Source: an uncultured Planctomycetaceae bacterium
GTDB taxonomy: Bacteria > Planctomycetota > Planctomycetia > Pirellulales > JACPPG01
DNA: 13,877 bases
Direction: 5' to 3'
Assembly (NCBI GenBank): GCA_945957305.1
Contig: CAMFLN010000014.1
Coordinates: forward strand, 1-13,877
Each line of letters begins with the position of its first letter. The first letter of the stretch is position 1. Positions 1 through 6,751 of the stretch are shown here, in pieces. A program made the translations under genes and the position numbers. The notes under the pieces were generated by a model, which saw only the letters and a program-made list of their open reading frames with translations, did no database searches and was not told the DNA's origin.

Positions 1-238
1 GCGCGGCCGGGTATCGGCCGTCAACGGCATGTTCATCGGCGCTTCGAACGAGCTCGGCGCTTTCGAGTCGGGAGTCGTGGCCAACCTGGCGGCCAACCTG
101 CACGGCGGCGACACCGCGTTCGGCGCCACTTTCTCAGTGGTCAGCGGCGGCCTCGGCACGCTGCTGGTGGTGGCGATTCTCTTTATCGTCGCACCGGCCC
201 TGCGCCGTTACGACCGTCTGGTCGTTCACGAGTCGTGA
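1..238 (+). CDS. MFS transporter, C-terminal fragment (5' end outside window)
   Basis: The frame is open from the left edge (first full codon at base 2) to TGA at 236-238, giving about 78 residues. The fragment starts with [19 protein letters not shown], which resembles the loop and helix near the C-terminus of EntS-like (MFS_3) major facilitator exporters. A glycine/valine-rich hydrophobic stretch follows (about [19 protein letters not shown]), then a short basic cytoplasmic tail (RRYDRLV). It is therefore probably the last two transmembrane helices of an inner-membrane drug or siderophore type exporter. The substrate cannot be told from this piece. The gene converges on the membrane-protein gene ending at 350. 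Confidence 0.8.
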   Translation, partial: RGRVSAVNGMFIGASNELGAFESGVVANLAANLHGGDTAFGATFSVVSGGLGTLLVVAILFIVAPALRRYDRLVVHES

Positions 239-292
239 GCGCATCGGAACGATGCTGGCCAGGACAACAATTGAATGCGACGCAAGAATCAC

Positions 293-320
293 CGGCACGA
301 ATTGCCACATCGTCGTGCCG
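293..320. terminator. Hairpin between convergent genes, possible terminator
   Basis: Eight-base perfect arms CGGCACGA (293-300) and TCGTGCCG (313-320) enclose a 12-base loop, in the 111-bp gap between the converging MFS and membrane-protein genes. A run of five T lies at 334-338 on the plus strand, 13 bases past the stem. That is farther than in a textbook intrinsic terminator, so the call is weak. The location fits termination of the plus-strand gene. Confidence 0.3.
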
Positions 321-349
321 TGGTGGACAACAATTTTTCTTCGTAGCAG

Positions 350-811
350 TCACCCTGCCGGCGAATTCGCGGCGCGCGAATTGGCGGAGCGGCTTGGAGC
401 GACCGCGTGACGGGCGAGCGCGGCTTCGCGATACAGCCGCCGCATGATCGCCAGGAATGGGGGCAGATACATAATGTCGGCGAAGAATAGCACCACCAGA
501 AACATAAGCGGCAGCTTGCCCGCGACGACGTACGACACCCCCAGGATCGAGCCGAGAAATTTGCTGAAGAATCCCAAGGTCAGAATATTGCGATTCTCGA
601 GCGGGTTCCACGCCACAAGCCAATAGCCCACGCCGAACAGGCCGACGAGCACGCCCACGATTTGCAGGGGCAGCATCAATTCGGGCTTGGGGACATCGAG
701 GAAGCGGAAGCCCTCGTGATAGAACACGATCATGCCGATGCCGGCCAAGATGTTGTAGGCGCCGACGAACCAGAGCAAATACTTCATCCACGGACGAAGC
801 GGCGTGTTCAT
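350..811 (-). CDS. Small four-helix membrane protein, unknown function
   Basis: This 153-residue protein has four predicted membrane segments, at about residues 9-31, 45-68, 77-97 and 98-123, and a polar Ala/Ser/Arg-rich tail (126-153) that looks disordered. Recognisable features are YNILAG at 19-24, Q50-IVGVLVGLFGVGY around the second helix, SK-FLG at 83-87 and a D112-MYLPPF motif in the last helix. From memory, small planctomycete membrane proteins share this pattern but have no assigned activity. The ATG start has a good purine-rich ribosome site (GGAAAGGA) about five bases upstream. The gene lies 78 bp downstream of sulfite reductase on the same strand and could be co-transcribed. That is the only hint of a role, and no function is assigned. 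Confidence 0.75.
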   Translation of the reverse strand: MNTPLRPWMKYLLWFVGAYNILAGIGMIVFYHEGFRFLDVPKPELMLPLQIVGVLVGLFGVGYWLVAWNPLENRNILTLGFFSKFLGSILGVSYVVAGKLPLMFLVVLFFADIMYLPPFLAIMRRLYREAALARHAVAPSRSANSRAANSPAG

Positions 812-889
812 GGAATCCTTTCCTCACAATTTGCGCCGAATATCCTGCATCGGCGGAGCATTCTCGCGGCCAACAGACTGGGCAATCGT

Positions 890-2626
890 TCAGGCGGTCG
901 CCTGGCTGGCGTAGCCATCGGCCCACTGAGTCAGGTTTTCGACCCCTTTGCGATGGCAGAAGTCACCGAAGGTCTCGCCGGCTTGCCGATCCTGCTTGAA
1001 GTACGCCAGTACCGGCACCAAGGTCGAGACCAGTTCTTCGGCAGGGACCATATCCTTGTATTGCACGTTCAACCGATTTCCCAAGAGCCGGCCGGCCAGG
1101 AAAACGGTGTACTTGCCAGCCGCGCGGCCAACGAGCCCCACGTCCGAGTTGTAGGGGCGAGCGCAGCCGTTGGGGCAGCCCGTCATGCGCACCGTGAACG
1201 TTTCTTGCGACAAGCCGAGCCGGGCCAGTTCGACTTCGAGGTCATCAATGACCCCGGGCAAGGCCCGCTCCGCCTCGGTGATCGAAAGCCCGCAGGTCGG
1301 CCAGGCCACGCAGGCCATCGACCAGCGGCGCACGGCAGAAATCTCGTGCGACAGCTTGATGCCATGATCGCGCAGAATCTGTTCGAGGGCGCCTCGATTC
1401 GCTTCGGCCACGTCGGTGAACAACATGCTCTGATGCGAGGTCAGGCGTATCCCTGGTGCGAAGCGCCGGCAGATTTCGCGCAGCGCCGTTTTCAATCGAA
1501 TCGTTTCATTATCGAGGATCCGTCCGTTCTCGACGTTCAAGCCGTAGAACCACAGGCCGTCCCCCTGCTCATGCCAACCCAGGTGGTCGTCGAAGCCTGT
1601 GACATCGTCCGGCAGGCACTCGGGCAGCGCTGCCCCGTAGTACTCTTCCACCTTGGCCTTGAACTTTTCGAGTCCCCATTCGTGGATCAAATACTTGAGC
1701 CGCGCGACTTTACGGTCCGATCGATTGCCGAAATCGCGCTGCACCTTGATGATGGCGGTCGCGACGTCTACGGCCTGCTCCGGCGTCACAAACGCCATGC
1801 GTTGTGCCAGCGCGGGGAATGTCTTTTTGGCGCTGGGCGTAACGCCAAAGCCACCACCGACGAGCACGTTGTAACCGATGATGCGGTGATCGCGCGTGAT
1901 CGCCATCAGCCCCAGGTCGTTGGCATAGATATCAACGCAGTTGTCCCCGGGCAGCCCGATGGCTGTCTTGAATTTGCGGGGCAAATAGGTCGGACCATAG
2001 ATCGGCTCGACTTCATGCCCGTTCGATCCTCCGCCGACCAACGTCTGCTCGCCCGAATCGGGATCGGTCAACCACAGTTCATGATAGGCGGTCGTGCGTG
2101 GGCAAAGGTGAGCCGCCAGCCGATCGGCCAGGGCCTGCATTTCGTCGTGAACAGGATCTTGGCGATGCGGGGCCGGGCAGCACATGATGTTGCGCTCGAC
2201 GTCACCGCAAGCGGCGAGTGTGGATAGCTGCACCTCGTTGATGCGGCGAATCGCTTCCTTCAAATGACTCTTCAAGACGCCATGCAATTGCAGGCCTTGT
2301 CGGGTCGTGATGCGCAGCGTGGCATTGCCGAGTTCGTCGCACAGGTCGAGCTCCTCAAGGAGTTGGGCGCTCGTTAGCTTTCCGCCCGGGATTTTGGTCC
2401 GGACCATAAAGCTGTACACCTTGTCGCCACGAATGCCTTCGCCGCCACGGCCGCCGGCCCGGGCGTCGCGATCATCCTGCTGATAGGTGCCGTGGTGCTT
2501 GAGAAGCTGCGTGCTGTCTTTGCTGAAATGATCGTTGCCGTCAACGATTTCCGGCCCAATATCGCCACGCAAGTAGTTGCTGCCGGCTTTGATGATCTCG
2601 ACCGGGCTGAGCTTTTCTTCCGCCAT
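890..2626 (-). CDS. cysI: Assimilatory sulfite reductase, hemoprotein (siroheme/4Fe-4S) subunit
   Basis: Catalyses six-electron reduction of sulfite to sulfide in cytoplasmic sulfur assimilation. The 578-residue product matches the length of CysI/Sir proteins. The 4Fe-4S/siroheme cysteines are in the expected spacing: C439-X5-C445 (CVAWPTC) and C484-X3-C488 (CPNGC), with C488 the likely bridging ligand. Basic substrate-binding residues known from E. coli SiR have counterparts: R76 (RTKIPGG), R145 (VERNIMCC), and K218 and K220 (LPRKFKT). TRQGLQLHG (108-116) is the typical N-terminal siroheme-domain motif. ATG at 2626 is preferred because MAEEKLSPVE resembles usual CysI N-termini. An in-frame TTG at 2680 would add 18 residues without family-like sequence. 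No flavoprotein (cysJ), cysH or siroheme synthase gene lies in the window, so whether the electron donor is NADPH-flavoprotein or ferredoxin cannot be told here. Confidence 0.95.
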   Translation of the reverse strand: MAEEKLSPVEIIKAGSNYLRGDIGPEIVDGNDHFSKDSTQLLKHHGTYQQDDRDARAGGRGGEGIRGDKVYSFMVRTKIPGGKLTSAQLLEELDLCDELGNATLRITTRQGLQLHGVLKSHLKEAIRRINEVQLSTLAACGDVERNIMCCPAPHRQDPVHDEMQALADRLAAHLCPRTTAYHELWLTDPDSGEQTLVGGGSNGHEVEPIYGPTYLPRKFKTAIGLPGDNCVDIYANDLGLMAITRDHRIIGYNVLVGGGFGVTPSAKKTFPALAQRMAFVTPEQAVDVATAIIKVQRDFGNRSDRKVARLKYLIHEWGLEKFKAKVEEYYGAALPECLPDDVTGFDDHLGWHEQGDGLWFYGLNVENGRILDNETIRLKTALREICRRFAPGIRLTSHQSMLFTDVAEANRGALEQILRDHGIKLSHEISAVRRWSMACVAWPTCGLSITEAERALPGVIDDLEVELARLGLSQETFTVRMTGCPNGCARPYNSDVGLVGRAAGKYTVFLAGRLLGNRLNVQYKDMVPAEELVSTLVPVLAYFKQDRQAGETFGDFCHRKGVENLTQWADGYASQATA

Positions 2627-2686
2627 GATCCGTCCGAAGGGTTTGCGGGCCGAGTATGCTCCGGCCACGGTAAATGGCAATCAAAA

Positions 2687-2708
2687 TGACAATTATTGTC
2701 ACAATTGT
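2687..2708. promoter_or_regulatory. Palindromic operator-like element between cysI and pgpA
   Basis: In the 174-bp region between divergent cysI and pgpA lies a 15-base inverted repeat, TGACAAT-T-ATTGTCA (2687-2701), with perfect seven-base arms. It is directly followed by an overlapping perfect palindrome, ACAATTGT (2701-2708). This is an AT-rich island in GC-rich DNA, about 60 bp upstream of the cysI ATG, a suitable place for a repressor or activator site or the cysI core promoter. The regulator is unknown. The loose TTGT/ACAA pattern does not identify a family. Confidence 0.45.
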
Positions 2709-2800
2709 AAGCGTTACCTCCCGTAGGATACAACCGAGGTCGCCGAGCGTCACTACCGGTTCGCCGCTCAAAACCCCGCGTGCCAGAGCAATAAAGATCG

Positions 2801-3328
2801 ATGCCGACGGGCCAGACACCTTCGCCACTGTCGACTCCGCGACGCAGCATCCCTTTTTGGATTGCTTGTGGATTCGGACTCGGGCTCATCCCGAAAGCGC
2901 CGGGGACCTGGGGCTCGCTGCTGGGGATTCCCGCGGCTTGGGGAATTCAACTGTTGCCAGGCCTCGGATGGCAGGTCGCTGGGCTGGGGGCCTTGGCCTT
3001 GCTGGGTGTTGCCGTTTGTGCAAAGTCGGTGCGCCTGCTGGGAGGGGTCGATGACCCAGGCTGTATCGTCTTCGACGAGGTTGTGGGGATGGCGGCGACG
3101 TTCCTGATGTTCGATTCGATGCGCCCCGTCACGATCGTCGCGGCCTTTGTACTGTTTCGCATCTTTGATGTTCTCAAGCCGTCGCCAGCCCGCGAGGTGG
3201 AACATCTGGCGCACGGTTGGGGCATTATGGCGGATGACCTGGTCGCGGCTGTCTATGCAAATCTGAGCCTGCATCTAATCGGCTGGCTCGCGGCCAGTGG
3301 GCTCCCCGAGGTCGCTGCGCTCCTGTAA
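2801..3328 (+). CDS. pgpA: Phosphatidylglycerophosphatase A
   Basis: Dephosphorylates phosphatidylglycerophosphate to phosphatidylglycerol at the inner membrane, the last step of PG synthesis. The 175-residue protein carries the PgpA signatures: GLGLIPKAPGTWGSL (26-40), the acidic motif D85-PGCIVFDEVVG (FDE at 91-93), and FRIFDVLKPSP (119-129) followed by GWGIMADDLVAA (139-150) with the conserved DD pair at 145-146. Hydrophobic stretches at about 42-75, 96-120 and 147-166 fit a membrane protein. The ATG is used, although its ribosome site is weak (AAGATCG just upstream). E. coli has GG-F-G where this protein has G-W-G, a mild change. It is followed 81 bp later by folD on the same strand. Confidence 0.93.
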   Translation: MPTGQTPSPLSTPRRSIPFWIACGFGLGLIPKAPGTWGSLLGIPAAWGIQLLPGLGWQVAGLGALALLGVAVCAKSVRLLGGVDDPGCIVFDEVVGMAATFLMFDSMRPVTIVAAFVLFRIFDVLKPSPAREVEHLAHGWGIMADDLVAAVYANLSLHLIGWLAASGLPEVAALL

Positions 3329-3330
3329 TC

Positions 3331-3348
3331 GCCCCCGTGACAGGGGGC
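3331..3348 (+). terminator. GC-rich hairpin after pgpA
   Basis: Arms GCCCCC (3331-3336) and GGGGGC (3343-3348) enclose the six-base loop GTGACA, beginning three bases after the pgpA stop codon. The position and stability suit a transcription stop or attenuator between pgpA and folD. No U-tract follows, so it may instead protect the 3' end of the message or work with Rho. Confidence 0.45.
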
Positions 3349-3409
3349 ACTCGTGTGCTAGAATGCCCGCTTTCCTTTTCACCGCGGCCCCCTTGCGGGA
3401 GGGCATGGA

Positions 3410-4273
3410 TTGAGCGCGACGATTCTCGACGGCAAGGCACTTGCGCAACGCATCCAGGCTGAGCTGGCCGTAGAGGTCGCGGACTTCATCGAGAACAACG
3501 GCGTTGTTCCTTGCTTGACCGCGGTGTTGGTCGGCCACAATCCGGCCAGTGAAGTCTACGTACGCAACAAACGCAACGCTTGTGGCCGGTTGGGAATCGA
3601 CGGGCGCCTGGAACGGTTACCGGCCGAGGCTACGGCCGACGAGCTGCTGGCACTCGTCACGCGTCTCAATAAAGACGAAGACGTACACGGCATCCTGGTG
3701 CAATTACCGCTGCCGTCGACGATCGATCCGGCAAGAATCCTGCAAGCGGTGAGTCCCCTGAAGGACGTGGACTGTTTTCACCCCGAAAACGTGGGACGCC
3801 TCGTGCAAGGGCGACCGCGATTTCTGCCCTGCACTCCGCACGGCGTGCAACAACTCTTGTTGCGCAACGGGGTCCAGATCGCTGGAAGCCGCGTGGTAAT
3901 TCTGGGGCGCAGCGACATTGTGGGCAAGCCACTGGCGAACATGCTGCTGCAACGCGGCGCGGGGGCCGATGCAACGGTTACCGTGTGCCACACACGGACC
4001 AAGGACCTTGCCGAAGTCACGCGCGAGGCTGACATTCTGATCGCTGCCATCGGACAACCGCGCTTCGTGACCGCCAACATGGTCAAGCCAGGCGCCGTCG
4101 TAATCGACGTTGGCATGAATCGCGACGACAGCGGACTCTGCGGCGACGTCGATTACGATGCCGTGCGCGAAGTCGCAGGCATGATCACCCCGGTCCCCGG
4201 CGGCGTCGGCCCGTTGACCATCACCATGCTGCTGGAAAACACCTTGACCGCGGCGCGATTGCAGCAGACTTGA
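3410..4273 (+). CDS. folD: Bifunctional methylenetetrahydrofolate dehydrogenase / methenyltetrahydrofolate cyclohydrolase
   Basis: Interconverts 5,10-methylene-THF, 5,10-methenyl-THF and 10-formyl-THF in cytoplasmic one-carbon metabolism, using NADP. The 287-residue length is normal. The catalytic motif Y50-VRNK54 is present, as are VQLPLP (97-102, Q98), KDVDCFHPENVGRL (118-131, D121), the Rossmann motif GRSDIVGKP (166-174) and the C-terminal PGGVGPLT (263-270). Most homologues have DVDGF where this one has DVDCF. The start is TTG at 3410: the N-terminus SATILDGKALAQ matches the family, GGGAGGG lies six bases upstream, and the only nearby ATG (3405) runs into TGA after one more codon. Convergent with the zinc-ribbon gene, with a 20-bp gap. 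Confidence 0.96.
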   Translation: MSATILDGKALAQRIQAELAVEVADFIENNGVVPCLTAVLVGHNPASEVYVRNKRNACGRLGIDGRLERLPAEATADELLALVTRLNKDEDVHGILVQLPLPSTIDPARILQAVSPLKDVDCFHPENVGRLVQGRPRFLPCTPHGVQQLLLRNGVQIAGSRVVILGRSDIVGKPLANMLLQRGAGADATVTVCHTRTKDLAEVTREADILIAAIGQPRFVTANMVKPGAVVIDVGMNRDDSGLCGDVDYDAVREVAGMITPVPGGVGPLTITMLLENTLTAARLQQT

Positions 4274-4293
4274 GCGATTGGTTAAGGTTCGAT

Positions 4294-4923
4294 TCAAGCG
4301 GCGTCGCGTGCCAGGTCGTCGAACAATTGATCCAGGCAGCGGGTACTCTTGCCCCAGTCAAACAGCTGGCCGCCGATGTGAACGGCCGCTTCCACCGAAG
4401 CTTGCCGGCCGCACTGGCGCACATTGACCAGTAAGTCCCCTTCGAGCGAACGGACGTCCGAAGGGAGCGCCGCTTCGAGCAGGCAGCCGTCCGATGCTTG
4501 AGTGACATTTCGCAGCGTCTGGCCGTTGTGGGCCAAGGAGCATAAGGCCCGCACCAGGACGCGCCCGGCGGGCGCTGCGACGTGCTGCACGCGCCGCTTG
4601 TCGGTCTTGATGCCCCAGCGCGTGAATAGCGATTGGGTCGGACCGGCGAGTTTTTCGAAGGCAACTCCGAGCGGCAAGACTGCGTCGGCAATGGCCAAAA
4701 AATCCTCGCCGCTGAGCTGCTTCTTGGCCGTGCGAGCCTGCCGCTCAATCGCCGCGCGCACGCCCGGGTATTGCAGGATCGTCTCGTAACGGATTTCGTG
4801 CTCCCAATCGGGCACAAGTTCATTCGCGGCCAGACCGTTGTCCCCCACTGCCGCGATCAAGGCGTGACCGCAATGCGAACAGAATTTGCCCTGGGCCGGC
4901 TTACCACATTCCGAGCAGAACAT
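4294..4923 (-). CDS. Zinc-ribbon protein with uncharacterised C-terminal domain
   Basis: This 209-residue protein begins with a compact zinc ribbon, C3-X2-C6 and C14-X2-C17 (CSEC...CSHC), of the short type common at the N-terminus of bacterial regulatory or membrane proteins. The remaining 190 residues have no transmembrane segment and match nothing I can name. They appear mixed alpha/beta, with a helical block (about 45-100) and a hydrophobic strand-rich part (about 115-195). Two further cysteines in the body are not arranged as a metal site. The ATG has GGAG nine bases upstream. It lies 108 bp downstream of the hydroxy-acid oxidase on the same strand and may share its transcript. Protein or nucleic-acid binding is possible, but no function is assigned. 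Confidence 0.8.
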   Translation of the reverse strand: MFCSECGKPAQGKFCSHCGHALIAAVGDNGLAANELVPDWEHEIRYETILQYPGVRAAIERQARTAKKQLSGEDFLAIADAVLPLGVAFEKLAGPTQSLFTRWGIKTDKRRVQHVAAPAGRVLVRALCSLAHNGQTLRNVTQASDGCLLEAALPSDVRSLEGDLLVNVRQCGRQASVEAAVHIGGQLFDWGKSTRCLDQLFDDLARDAA

Positions 4924-5031
4924 TGCGAAGATCTCCGCGCGCGATCGACTGCCACAACCGGGGGCATGGCCCTGGAAGCTTCATCGGCAGATCGGCTACC
5001 GCAGGTCCGCGCGAATTTCGCTCCCCTCGTG

Positions 5032-6189
5032 CTAGCAGACCTTAATGAGCTTTGCTGCGCGGACGTCGGCCAAAGTCGGATAACCATCGATGGCCATCAG
5101 TAAGTCGGCTTCGGCCAAAAGGCAGCGCAACACATGCACGATGCCGGCCGTCCCGTCCAAAGCCAATCCCCAGGTGTAGGGTCGGCCAATGCCGACGGCC
5201 GTTGCGCCCATCGCCAGCGCTTTCACAATATCGGTGCCAGTGCGCACGCCCGAGTCGAAGAGGACCGGAGCGCTACCGGCGGCTTCGACAACTCCCGGTA
5301 ACATATCCAGGCAGCCTACGCCTCCGTTGGCCTGGCGGCCGCCGTGCGTCGAGCAATAGATACCGTCCACCCCGCCATCCAAGGCGCGACGCACATCGTC
5401 AGGATGACAGATCCCTTTTAAGATCAGCGGCAATTTTGTTAGCGAGCGCAGCCACGGCAGGTCAGCCCAGGTAAGAGCAGCGCCGAAAATCTTGGCCCAC
5501 AAGCGGACCGCTGTTACAGGATCTTCCTCGATGGGCTTGGGAAGCCGAGAGCGGAAGACGGGGTCGGTGAAGTAATTCGCCAGGCAATGTCCTCGTAATT
5601 GAGGGAAACTGGATTTTGCCAAATCGCGCGGCCGCCACCCAGCGATCCACGTATCAAGCGTGACAACAATTCCCTGAAAGCCTGCCGCCTCGGCCCGGCG
5701 CACGAAACTTTCGGCGATTTCACGATCGTTGGGCGTATAGAGTTGAAAGAAGCCGGGCACTTCGCCAAATTCAGGAACGATTTTTTCGATCGGATCGACC
5801 GACAGCGTCGAAGCCACCATCGGCACACCAGTCTTAGCCGCAGCGCGGGCGGTCGCCAAGTCGCCATGGCCATCCTGCGAGCAAATGCCCAACACGCCGA
5901 TCGGCGCCATGAAGATGGGGGTGGGGAACTTCTTGCCGAACATCTCGATGGATAAATCGCGCTTTGACCCATCGACCATCATGCGTGGCACGAGGCCCCA
6001 CCGCTCGAAGGCGCTCACATTGAGATTCTGGGTCCGCTCGTCGCCGCAGCCCCCTTGCACGTAAGAGACGATCTCATCGGGCCAGGCTTCAATGGCCTTC
6101 TTTTCGAGCAGCCGCATATCAATCGGCAGCTTCGGCAGCACGCCGCGCAGACCGTCCAGGTAGATTTCCAACTCATAGTCACCGTACAT
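5032..6189 (-). CDS. FMN-dependent alpha-hydroxy-acid oxidising protein, lactate 2-monooxygenase type
   Basis: A cytoplasmic (beta/alpha)8-barrel flavoprotein expected to oxidise an L-2-hydroxy acid such as lactate. Family motifs in order: APIGVLG (95-101), FQLYTPNDRE (148-157), VTLDTWIAGWRPRDL (176-190, typical of the lactate-monooxygenase subgroup), the flavin-contacting lysine K258 in LILKGI, the active-site histidine H282 in CSTHGGRQANGG (279-290), and FDSGVRTG (311-318) for FMN phosphate. The usual motif is SNHGGRQ, so Asn is replaced by Thr281. The start is set at ATG 6189 (385 residues) because YGDYELEIYLDGL matches family N-termini and an AAGGAG lies 11 bases upstream. A GTG at 6279 would add 30 residues without family resemblance. 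Whether the product is pyruvate plus peroxide or acetate plus CO2 cannot be read from sequence. Confidence 0.9.
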   Translation of the reverse strand: MYGDYELEIYLDGLRGVLPKLPIDMRLLEKKAIEAWPDEIVSYVQGGCGDERTQNLNVSAFERWGLVPRMMVDGSKRDLSIEMFGKKFPTPIFMAPIGVLGICSQDGHGDLATARAAAKTGVPMVASTLSVDPIEKIVPEFGEVPGFFQLYTPNDREIAESFVRRAEAAGFQGIVVTLDTWIAGWRPRDLAKSSFPQLRGHCLANYFTDPVFRSRLPKPIEEDPVTAVRLWAKIFGAALTWADLPWLRSLTKLPLILKGICHPDDVRRALDGGVDGIYCSTHGGRQANGGVGCLDMLPGVVEAAGSAPVLFDSGVRTGTDIVKALAMGATAVGIGRPYTWGLALDGTAGIVHVLRCLLAEADLLMAIDGYPTLADVRAAKLIKVC

Positions 6190-6751
6190 CGGGTGCCGAT
6201 CTCCTTGCGCAAGGACCAAATGCATGCCGTTCGGGGGGCGACAATGCCCGCGTTTGCTGAAAGTAATGTAGTGCGTCACAAGGCGGACCTGAAGTAGGCC
6301 GTTGCCGGCCGCCGCGCGCTGTGATCCCGCAGGGAATTGCGTTCTGGCCCGCTAGAGTACGCCGAGGCGCCATGACTCAATCGGTCACGGCACACATCGA
6401 ATTCGGACAATTCACGTTGTGTCGCGGGCATTCAGCAATGATGCGCCTCGCGCCTACCGCCTCGACGTCCTGTGTGGCGCGCGCAGCTGCGGAGCGCGAA
6501 CGAGCGCCGAGCTTTTAACGCGACGATGGTTACGCGAGCCGTGAAAAATTGCGCTTCGTGATCCAAATGCCGCATTGAGGGTAGCGCCCTGTGTGTTGGA
6601 CTTTAAGCATGTGGGGGTGGTGTAATCTTCAGCTAACGTCAGGTGACGTTTTGATACTGTTAATCTTCCGTGAATTTTCTTGTAATCGATATGAAGAGCG
6701 ATAAGCTAACCCCTCTGGAGACCGCCACTTCCCCTTCAAGAGGTATTAGCG
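6190..6751. other. 562-bp intergenic region between divergent oxidase and nuclease genes
   Basis: No convincing gene is present. The left part (6190-6540) is GC-rich, and its small reading frames lack ribosome sites or protein-like composition. From about 6590 to 6720 the sequence becomes clearly AT-richer, as expected for a promoter region serving the nuclease pair. It contains the palindrome at 6635-6650. No tRNA-like or riboswitch-like structure was recognised. A -35/-10 pair with good spacing could not be fixed with confidence. Confidence 0.6.
6635..6650. promoter_or_regulatory. Perfect inverted repeat upstream of nuclease pair, candidate operator
   Basis: AACGTCA (6635-6641) and TGACGTT (6644-6650) are perfect seven-base arms around a GG spacer. 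They sit in the AT-richer zone about 100 bp before the S1/P1 nuclease ATG. The dyad with a short centre is the shape of a site for a dimeric DNA-binding regulator. The regulator is unknown, and the site was not seen elsewhere in the window. Confidence 0.45.

Noticed and set aside
183..926. Long minus-strand frame of 247 residues overlapping the membrane-protein gene
   Set aside because: Arg-rich and without hydrophobic pattern; it is the out-of-frame shadow of the real 350-811 gene, which has a good ribosome site and clear membrane helices.
662..2227. 521-residue plus-strand frame opposite cysI
   Set aside because: Antisense to a gene with all sulfite reductase motifs; its composition is that of a codon-bias shadow.
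2627..2680. Upstream TTG start extending sulfite reductase by 18 residues
   Set aside because: The added residues do not resemble CysI N-termini, while the ATG at 2626 gives the usual family start.
6190..6279. GTG start extending the hydroxy-acid oxidase by 30 residues
   Set aside because: Extension is not family-like, and an AAGGAG site lies before the internal ATG at 6189; not fully excluded.
6321..6518. Possible 49-65 residue protein in the oxidase/nuclease gap
   Set aside because: No ribosome site, low-complexity Ala/Arg end, and no resemblance to any protein; reads as GC-rich chance frame.
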